Below, in pieces: positions 56,477-64,000 of a stretch of DNA of 64,000 bases. Below the pieces are notes generated by a model. The model did no database searches. It was not told where the DNA came from and worked only from the letters and a program-made list of their open reading frames with translations. The stretch is taken from contig NC_084930.1 of NCBI RefSeq assembly GCF_958298935.1, forward strand, positions 23,968,001 through 24,032,000. Direction: 5' to 3'. Origin of the DNA: Phragmites australis. Taxonomy: Eukaryota; Streptophyta; Magnoliopsida; Poales; Poaceae. Position 1 is the first letter of the stretch; each line of letters starts with the position of its first letter. Position numbers and translations under genes: made by a program.

Positions 56477-56761
56477 ACAATATGTTGCAATTATATATAA
56501 TATAATTATTATTATTATTATGGTTTTAAAAATATTGTAATTATGTTCGTCTTATTTATGCTTGAACCGTCTTCCATCAAACGGCAACACAATAGTATAC
56601 AAATTGATATTCATGATTGATCTTGGCTTCATGCAATGCATTAAACTGCTTACAGACGACTCCCTGTCTATGGGTTGTACGACCTGTCTTTTTAATCGTC
56701 TGTATGTCAGATTCTAGTCTCTTAGAGATGACCCCCTGTCTGTGGGTTGTACATGCCCTTA

Positions 56762-57612
56762 GCTGAACTGTATAGTACTAGTTCCTTCGGCCATACTTGT
56801 TTAACCTCAGTTTCACTCTAGATCTCCTAGAAAGAGCGAAGCCCAAGTAAACACATGGTTTTGCCCTAGAGCTTTTCTACAGTCCTTCTAAAGGTTCTAA
56901 GAGGTACTGAAATTATAACTTGGGTTTGCTACATTAAGTACATTTCAATTTATTATCAGTGCTACCTCTCCAAGGATGTTAAAGAAGCTCTTGCCACTAA
57001 CTAACCTATTTTCCAAAAGCCAGAGCAATAATATAACTAGAAGAAGCTAATAGGTTAGGTGTTTTTGGTATCTGTATTGTGTGTCATTTTTTCCGTTTGC
57101 CACACAAGCTCAATTAAACACTCGAAGCCTTCAATCTTGAATACGAAGTGTCTGGAGGGATTTTCTTAAAATTTTATAATTACACTGCAATATTAAAATT
57201 GTATATATATTATATAGGGGAAAGAAGATATTCAAAATTTATATAAGAACAAATTTCAATTAGTTGAAATATTGAATCTAATTTATAAGATATCCAGGAA
57301 TAAAAATTCAGCATATCTTGAATTCAAATATTATGCCAAACAAGCTTACATGATGTCGAGTACAGCGTTTCCGCCCATCATCCTCCAAGGGCTAGCGGGC
57401 CAAAGCTACTTTTTGAAGGAAACCGAATCTACTTTTGGAAAAGCTCAAAGTCAAAGCAACAAGAATCAACAATGAGGCATGACGCCAAGCTGCGTGCAGC
57501 ACGAGATACTCAGCAAGCGCCGGCCGGAACCTTCCACCTGGCATGTCTTACATGGTTCGCTGGGTCATGTTGCCGATGACCCCAGTGTAGTTCACGTTGC
57601 CTATGACCCCTG
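56762..57612. other. Intergenic sequence, no gene recognised
   Basis: AT-rich with short frames. The last 130 bp (57,481-57,612) belongs to the target into which the hAT element inserted, including a near-repeat of GATGACCCC(A/T)GT. Confidence 0.6.
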
Positions 57613-57879
57613 TAGGGATGAAAACGGTCGGAAATGATCGGAATATGTTAAAATTATTTTTGTTTCCGTATTTTTTTGAAACGAAATCGAGAACGGTAAT
57701 GCCGGAAACGAATACGGTATTGGTTGTATCGAAAAATCGAAAACGGTATTATCGGATCGATAATATGTCGATTTCGATCGGGGATTGATAATTCTGAACG
57801 GAAACACCAAAACGTAGCTCACAAGTTATGCATCACATACGACAAGTTTAATGAAGTCATATATGATATGACTATAATC

Positions 57880-57952
57880 GACATGAGTATATGATATATG
57901 ATATATCGATATATCTTATATGATATATCGATATATCTTATATGATAAGAGA
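57880..57952. repeat. AT palindromic repeats near hAT left end
   Basis: TATATCGATATATCTTATATGA occurs in overlapping form twice with flanking ATATGATATATG. It can fold into long AT stems. No gene. Confidence 0.75.
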
Positions 57953-58422
57953 ATTGTTAATTGACAAGCAAAAGGATAAAAATCTCCATACAAGTGCAAA
58001 TGTTTAGCACAAGAATTTAAGTTTTCATACAAGCAGTCAAGCACAACACAACCTCATCACAAGGATTAAAGTCTCCATATAAACACAACACTAAGTATCC
58101 ATACAAGTTTTTGTACATACAAATATTATTTGACCAAGCACAACACAAACTCATCACTTTTGAATTTCCTCTTTCTTCACTTTTTTGGCGGCTAACAACT
58201 CAACCTCAAGCTCATCATCATCATTTACCATGTCTTCGTCCTATTGTTTTGTAGGAAAATTATTCAATTAATCTCCAGCAAGTCTTTTTGCACAAATGAG
58301 AACAGAAAATAGAAGTAGTTGTATAATTTAGATTTTATACCTCAAACATCAGATTATTAGCAACAGCCTCAAGAACATCTAGATCAACGACCAATGACGA
58401 AACATTCTTAGAACCTGAAATG

Positions 58423-60492
58423 TCAAGGCATGTACATTAGTAAAAATGTAAAGACTTTACATGAGTAGAAGTTTAAATTGTCACCTTTTTTTGCTGCAGC
58501 TATCCAATCTTTAGTGCAAATCAGTGCTTGTACCATCTCAGGATCAAGATGAGAACGATATGGATCAACGACACGGCCACCAGCACTAAAAGCCGATTCA
58601 GAAGCTACCGTTGACACTTGCATAGCAAGGACATCACAAGCAAGCAGCCATAGAATAGGATACTCATCCCTCTGACCCTTCCACCATGCTAAAATATCAA
58701 ATGTATGATAATTGGCTTTGGTAACCTTTAATGGCGGTTCTGCCAAGTACTTATCCAAGTCGTTTGCATCGTCATCCAGGTCATGTGTGTCATATAGGTA
58801 GCTATCAAGTTCCTCATCTACAGTGTCCATAAATAAATCTGCCTCTGATGGAGGTGCAAGTGCTTTACTCTTTAAAGATGAAGGATTACTAGCAGCATAG
58901 CATTCATACATGTTCCTCATAACATAATTAAATTTGTTAAGTTCATCTTGATAGGAATTTTTATACACCCTCGTTAAGTAAAATTCTACAATTTTTCTCT
59001 TGAACCTAGGGTCAAGAACACTTGCAATAGCAAGAGTAACGTTGGACTTCTTCCAATACTTCTCAAACTTAGAACTCATAGAAGTTGCCATGCTACTAAT
59101 AGTAGGATCATCACTATGACACCAATCAGTTAGCAAGAACTTAATCTCATAGAATCCATTGAAAAATAAGTTTGCAGTTGGATATAATGTACTAGAAAAT
59201 AACTCAGTGAGATCAAAGAACTTTTTCAAACATGGTAAAAGAGATTTTGCCTTTTCCCATTCTGCAGAAGAAGGAGCAATTTTCTCATACCTACCACGTT
59301 CGCAGGACATGAGCCTCTCAAAAGCAGCCCTGTAATATAAAGCATCCCTCAACATGGTATACGTTGAATTCCACTTAGTAGAAACATTAAGTGAGAGGCC
59401 CGACTTTGTGTCCAATCCACACTCAATAGCACACTTTAGGAACTCCTCCCACTGCAATGGAGAACCCTTCACAGCCACCACAAATGCTCTAATATTCTGA
59501 ATTGAAGATGCAATCGCAATCATACCATCTTTAGTAACCAAATTAAGAATGTGATTAGCACATCTCATATGAAAAAATAGACCATCACATATTAATGGAC
59601 AATGCTTCTTGAGTCATAAGATGACATCCTTAACAGCAACTTCATTTGCAGCAACATTGTCTAGAGTCAAAGAAAATATTTTCTTCTCGATGTTCCATTT
59701 CAACATACATGAACTTAAGGTATGAGACATATTCTAACCAGTATGTCATCCTGGCACATGGAAGAAATTGATAATCCTCTTCTGAATACGCCAATCATCA
59801 TCTACCCAATGGACACTCACACACACATACCCCTTGTTCTGATTTGATGTCCACATATCCATAGTTGCACTCAAGCAGCATTGAAGGGTTTTAAAATAAG
59901 CATACATCTTATCCTTTTCTTGCAAATAGAGGTCCATTATATCCTTTCTAACAATGATACAAGACTTGATAGGAAAGTTAGGACGCAGAGATTTTATAAA
60001 CTCAACAAAATATTCATGTTCAACTATGTTAAAAGGATATTCATGCATGATTATTAAAATATATAACTTCCTCAAACTAACTTCTTGATCATACTTGTAT
60101 GGTTCAATAACTATCATACCTTTCTCATGATCAGTTTCTGATTTGAGTTATTGCTGGCCTTTAACAATACTGTGATAATGCTTTAGAAAACTCCAAAACC
60201 CTGTGGTTCCTCAATTACTCTCAGCTCTACCTTTGCTGGTTTTGTTATTACACCCTTTGAACTTACATTGTGCCCACAACTGATCAACTTGCTTCTCATT
60301 CTCCTCTACTGTCACTGTGTACTTGGTGAAATACTGCCATACATCTGATATGCTCTTCTTTTGCTATTTCAAAGGAGGTTGTCCATCATCCTCATGGTCC
60401 ACATCAATGATATCATCAGCACTTGCAACCACTGCACTTGTACTCGGACTTGCACTTGTAGCTGACACCACTTTGTTCTGAGTTCCTATCAT
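58423..60492 (-). pseudogene. hAT transposase, 690-codon frame with six stops
   Basis: From ATG 60,490-60,492 (MIGTQNKVVSATSASPSTSA) a single minus frame reaches TAA at 58,423. A BED-type zinc finger lies at about 60,150-60,275 (LWAQCKFKGCNNKTSKGRAE ... FWSFLKHYH). The catalytic RNase H-like core begins at about 59,830 (CLSATMDMWTSNQNKGYVCV) and continues through IFSLTLDNVAANE and MRCANHILNLVTKDGM. The C-terminal dimerisation domain is PILWLLACDVLAMQVSTVAS, ESAFSAGGRVVDPYRSHLDP, ALICTKDW at 58,500-58,660. All in-frame stops (after PPLK, ESN, KGQQ, HVPG, HTG, VIL) are single substitutions; no frameshift was found. Length is normal for the family. It cannot make a full protein. Confidence 0.9.
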
Positions 60493-60829
60493 CCATTGAT
60501 AGATAAATGAAAATCAGCAAAGCAAATGAACTATAAAATGCAATATGTTGTTTTCCTACCACAACCAAACATTTAAGTTGATAAAACAAAATTATATGCA
60601 GAGAATGTCATCACACACTATCACATTTGGTGCTATGGGAGATAGGTAATGTTGTTCATACTTTTATATTTCAACGAAATTATTTCACAATTTGTCAAAT
60701 ACCTATTCTCAGCCTAGTTTCAAAATTTGTCAAATACCCTTTTCAATTTAGCTTTTTCTCATCATACTAGAACTAGAAAATGAAACTGCAATTGAGCTTG
60801 TAATTGATTATTACCTACAAGCGAGTTCT

Positions 60830-61560
60830 AAGAGAAATTGGTGGTAGCATCACGAGTTGGGGGCGGATCCATGACCGTGCACTGTCGGGAAGTCACTTCT
60901 CTAGTAGGCAGTTTCATTGCAGACATGGAGGAGGAGGCGTGCTAGGCTGCGGTCTGCGGAGACGTCGGCTTGAGGGGGAGTCATGCTGGGCTGCGTTCTG
61001 TGGAGACGCCAGCCTGAGGGGGAGTCGCGGCCTCAGGCGAAGAAGCCCGTTGGAGGTGCAGGCGTAGGTCACAGCGCCGGTTGGAGCGCCGGTCTGCTCC
61101 GCTAGTCAGAGCGTCGTTCTACGTGCTGGTCGGAGGCTAGTGGCGGCACAGGGTGGAGAAGACGTCGGTTGGAACCGGCTTCAGGCAGAGAAGACGTCAG
61201 CTGCAAGCGCTGGCCTAAGACAGCGTTGGCGGCGGCGGCTGTTGGCGGCGGGCGGCGGCGTGGCACAACCTAGATCCAGGATCCAGCCGACGAGCGCAGA
61301 AGATGCGCCGGGCGGAGGAGACGCCAGCTAGAAGCTGTACCAGGCGGAGGAGACGCTGGCTTGAGGGATGAGGTAGCGTTGCCAGTGGCGGGAGTTGGCA
61401 GCTGGCAGCAGTGCGGCGCAAGCTGGATCCAGAGCTAGGCAACGGGCGTGTCCGCGTGACGTGAGGTCGTGAGGGTGTCTCCATGTCTGGGTCTGGCCGT
61501 TTGGCCGGTCTGGGTGAGTGCGTGAGCGCCCATGGGCTGTGGCCTTGAGCCTGTGAGCCC
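60830..61560. other. GC-rich, repetitive block upstream of hAT transposase
   Basis: Abrupt change from AT-rich flanks to GC-rich DNA with recurrent GGAGGAGACG(C/T)CGGCT, GGCGGCGG and TGAGGGGGAGTC units. Open frames on both strands (60,804-61,484) look compositional. It could be the promoter/leader of the transposase or a captured fragment of host DNA; I recognise no domain. Confidence 0.6.
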
Positions 61561-61882
61561 GTGAATCCGATTCAGCCCGTTTGGATGAGTACGTGACGCC
61601 CGGATCCAATAACCGAAGGCCCAAATACTGAAGTGAAGTGGGCTGCTGACGGGCTAATATATTTCGGTAAATACCGAAAGCCCATACCGGTAATTTTTGG
61701 TAAAAATTAGAAAACCGACTAAACGGTCGGAAGTGGCTCAAATCGATTCCGCTACCGTTTTTGGGACATTTTACCAATACCAATACCGATTCCGAAAATT
61801 ACCGATTTTGAAATATACAGTCGGCAGTTTTGGAAAACGGCCCCCGGTAAATCGGAAATTTCCGTTACCGTTTTAACCCCTA

Positions 61883-62040
61883 GACCCCAGTGTAGTGAAG
61901 AGGCATCTCTAGCTAAAGTATCTGTAATCTAATTATCGTCTCCGGAAATGTGATAATTTAAATTGATCATTCTTGTTGTTTCTTCTATGCCCTTGACCAT
62001 GTGCCTTATTCTCCAATCTAGGATGACCTCTTGGGATTTT
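61883..62040 (-). pseudogene. Possible RNase H-like fragment (LINE type), hAT target
   Basis: On minus, one frame reads VILDWRIRHMVKGIEETTRM, INLNYHISGDDN, a stop, ITDTLARDASSLH. The WRI...DxLAR ending resembles the RNase H domain found in plant LINE polyproteins and in related host fragments. Only about 50 residues are visible and I see no RT or endonuclease near, so this is a weak call. The hAT element landed just after it. Confidence 0.4.
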
Positions 62041-62460
62041 TCAAATATGAAATAAGGTATAAGTTGTCGAAGAGAAAATTATATTATTAAACCTATAATT
62101 TATCTATAACAAATAAGTCAAGAAATAGACTCAAAGTTTCTTCATGTAAGGGAGAGTCACCTTGTGATGTCCTTGCTTGAATTTATAATGTCCATTAAAC
62201 TTGGTCTCCTCATTAAGTTATTTGAATTCCAAAACCAACCTCCTTGCATCCGACCTACCACAACAAATTGACCTGACAAAAGATTGCAAACCGAGATGAT
62301 TTAAGTTTGAAGGTTCGTGGATGGAGTCTCCATATTTGCTCAATATCATAGGCATCATATTGAGCCTTTTGAGCTGTCTTTGTCTAAAAGATTACAGAGT
62401 AAATAGAGCGATCTTTATTCTAAAATCTATGAGCATTCCTCGCCTTCTAAATAAACCAGA
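62041..62460. other. No gene recognised
   Basis: AT-rich stretch between the RNase H-like fragment and the Tat LTR. Confidence 0.5.
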
Positions 62461-63420
62461 AGTTCGAGCAAGAGTTCGTCTTGCCCCAGTAAGTACAACG
62501 AGAGTTTCTTCTAAGGAGGAGACTCAAGCTTAGAGACGAAGTTTAAGAGGAAGGAACACCACGAATGTAATGATGGTAGAACTTATGGATTGATCTGGGA
62601 GGAGTATCATAGCGTGACTTGGTGTGTTTTCACCTCTGTGTCTGTTTTGCTATCTAGCTCGTGTGTTTTTCCTAGGCGACCATGGCCCCCTATTTATAGG
62701 GCTATGCGTAGCTTGGCATACAAGTTATCATAATGTACAAATATCTTGGACCTGACCGAATTACTGGGCCTTATCCTGGATAACTACTTTGTACCCTGTC
62801 TGGGAGACAAATATCCACCATGGTAATTATCGTGGTGCCTGCCCCCTGAAGATGGCGAGCCGGTCACCAATTACAGCCTGGCGCCGCACTGTCAGGGGTG
62901 TCAGGATAGCCTCCATTACGCCGGAGTGTTAGAGCAGCATCTGTCAGCCTAGGCGTTTAATGCGAGTCACTTCCTTGCAGGCAAAGCACGACTGGTGCTC
63001 CCTTTTCGACAGATCTTTCCTAAGGCTTGCTGACTCGCCTTGTAGCCTCTAGGAAGGCGGCCCGGGCAGCTGTAGATGGGGGCCTTGGGAAGCATGGCTC
63101 TGGAAGGTGAAGGCTTTGGGAGGCAGGACTCCGGAAGGCCGGGGCTTTAGGAGGCCGAAGCATCGGGGGACCGAGGCTTTGAGAGATTGAGGTCTCGAGG
63201 GGTCGGGCTTCGGGAGGCCGAGTTTTGGGAGGCTGAGCCTTCGGGAGGCTGAGTCGGTTAAGCCAAGGGAAGGCTTCGCATGTACGAAGAGGTACCGCGA
63301 AAGGACCTGATGACTTCGGAGGTCGAGCCTTTAGCTGAGGGTCCAGAGATCAAGGCTCCGGAGGGACCTGGATAGTAATCTTCAACCATTATCCTCAGGC
63401 TAGTTTATTTTTCCCCAACA
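62461..63420 (-). repeat. 3' LTR of a Tat element, same family as element 2
   Basis: On minus it starts TGTTGGGGAAAAATAAAC at 63,420 and ends GCTCGAACT at 62,461, about 960 bp. It matches 30,499-31,485 in inverse orientation, including GC-rich GGGAGGC repeats (63,050-63,260), a TATA box (62,691-62,698 on plus as TATTTATA) and the CTCTTGCTC(C/G)AAC end. No PBS lies to the left, and a purine-rich GGGGCCCGAGAATGAGGGTG stands directly before it on the right, so it is a 3' LTR with the element body beyond the window. Confidence 0.8.
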
Positions 63421-64000
63421 GTACACCCTCATTCTCGGGCCCCAATGTTTCGGAGGGGGGAGATGATGTAGACGAAAACCAACCCCAGCCTGACATAGTG
63501 TCAAGGATGCCCGATGGCAATTCCTTATCCATAAGAAGTTTTTTCATTGGGAAACATGGGCGTCGATGGTGAGGCCCAAGGCTAATGGCGTACTGGTGGT
63601 GGTGATCTGCTTCGGAGTTTGTTGGAGTTGTCATGTGTGGTGTCAGGACCTCGGGCTAGAGGGGCATCGATATATGTGGTGTACTCCAGGGTCCATTCCA
63701 AGGCCAATACAGGTTATCCAGATTCCTTCGGTATGGTTCTTCCTGCCTTTTGAGGTCACAAGAGTAGAGGTTATGTGTAGGATTGGGGGACCCTACGCGT
63801 TTGCCTGGCAGGATGAGACGTGCCACTGCCGTGTTCTAACTGGACAATCCGGGAGGTCATTTACGGTTTTGTGCCCACGCCTCTGTCACGTGTCGAAAGG
63901 AGTATGGGTTATTAATGTGACGGGACATCCGTGCGAGAAAACGAGGCATTTGTCGTGGAACGCTGCCACATGCTGGCGGAACGACCGGGGCATGGCCATG
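63421..64000 (-). mobile_element. 3' internal region of the Tat element at right edge
   Basis: Minus strand includes a short frame (63,634-63,421) with KELPSGILDTMSGWGWFSST, SSPPSETLGPENEGVL that runs straight into the LTR. I have seen this type of translation next to 3' LTRs of grass Tat elements. The remainder to 64,000 has no clear gene. The rest of the element is outside the window. Confidence 0.55.

Larger units (their letters stand above)
54495..56758 (+). mobile_element. Pong-like PIF/Harbinger transposon, left end uncertain
   Basis: The right end is well defined: GGGTTGTACATGCCC (56,744-56,758) followed by TTA (56,759-56,761), the target trinucleotide of this superfamily. A second copy of the subterminal motif (ACTCCCTGTCTATGGGTTGT) lies 90 bp inside at 56,659-56,678. 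On the left the best candidate is GGTATGTTCTGAAGACAG at 54,495, only loosely complementary to GGGCATGTACAACC. The left end may be degraded. The transposase is central; the usual Myb-like partner gene is absent. Confidence 0.65.
57613..61882 (-). mobile_element. hAT transposon with both ends and 8-bp TSD
   Basis: Left end TAGGGATGAAAACGGTC, right end (complement) TAGGGGTTAAAACGGTAA: imperfect inverted repeats of about 16 bp. TSDs are GACCCCTG (57,605-57,612) and GACCCCAG (61,883-61,890), 8 bp with one mismatch, as expected of hAT elements. Subterminal DNA on both sides is rich in AAACGG/CCGTTT motifs. A single transposase gene lies on minus. Total length 4,270 bp. Confidence 0.93.

Noticed and set aside
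60804..61783. Several 60-150 residue frames in the GC-rich part of the hAT element
   Set aside because: They overlap on both strands, and their arginine- and glycine-rich content reflects GC bias; no domain recognised.
1..64000. CRISPR arrays, rRNA or tRNA genes, bacterial operons
   Set aside because: Tandem repeats here lack CRISPR-like alternating repeat and unique spacer structure. tRNA-like matches are PBS sites of retrotransposons only. Gene structure and elements are those of a plant nucleus.

Overview
The window is plant nuclear DNA, almost certainly from a grass (Poaceae, probably panicoid). The signs are nested Ty3/gypsy elements of the Tat/Retand type with PBS sequences such as TGGTGCGCCAGG, a MULE carrying a plant mobile domain gene, Pong-like and hAT transposons, and long AT-rich LTRs beginning TGTAACACCC. 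I see no intact host gene. Every coding stretch I could name belongs to a transposable element or is carried by one, and most are broken by stops or frameshifts.

Layout, left to right. (1) 1-21,170: a minus-strand Tat-type Ty3/gypsy element (element 1). It has the tail of a plus-strand antisense ORF, a 47-bp minisatellite in its 3' UTR, a decayed pol and gag, a PBS and a 5' LTR. It is split twice by the same giant-LTR family: a 4.0-kb solo LTR (4,704-8,727) and a complete gag-only element (11,139-20,713, 5-bp TSD GTGGT). (2) 21,175-23,150: a fragment of a second gypsy family (gypsy-2) and unassigned repeat DNA. (3) About 23,150-30,498: a minus-strand MULE with a decayed transposase, a multi-exon plant mobile domain (PMD) gene and a GRF-like zinc-finger/coiled-coil ORF. 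It contains a solo-type LTR with a hairpin array and is cut at 30,499 by a Tat LTR. (4) 30,499-33,000: 5' LTR, PBS and gag of plus-strand Tat element 2, truncated. (5) 33,000-38,419: truncated minus-strand Tat element 3 (RNase H, RT, protease, gag, PBS, LTR). (6) 38,449-39,870: a plus-strand multi-exon Transposase_28-like ORF. (7) 39,874-48,361: plus-strand Tat-like element 4 (gag to integrase and 3' LTR), with no 5' LTR recognised. (8) 48,367-54,490: minus-strand gypsy-2, with 3' LTR, pol, gag, leader repeats, PBS and a 5' LTR stub. (9) About 54,495-56,758: a Pong-like PIF/Harbinger element with a nearly intact DDE transposase. (10) 57,613-61,882: a complete-ended hAT element with 8-bp TSDs, inserted beside a degenerate RNase H-like fragment. 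(11) 62,461-64,000: 3' LTR and 3' internal region of another minus-strand Tat element, of the same LTR family as element 2.

The genes do not form a pathway. Each mobile element supplies, or once supplied, its own replication proteins, and the relations between them are of insertion order. The giant-LTR family and the hAT element post-date their targets, since their TSDs are readable. The cut MULE and the opposed Tat fragments near 33,000 point to later deletion or rearrangement. The points most worth following are the giant-LTR family with a conserved TATA box and splice donor in its leader, the MULE with a three-gene cargo, the Pong-like transposase whose only visible lesion is a stop at codon 4, and the hAT transposase that has decayed by substitution only.
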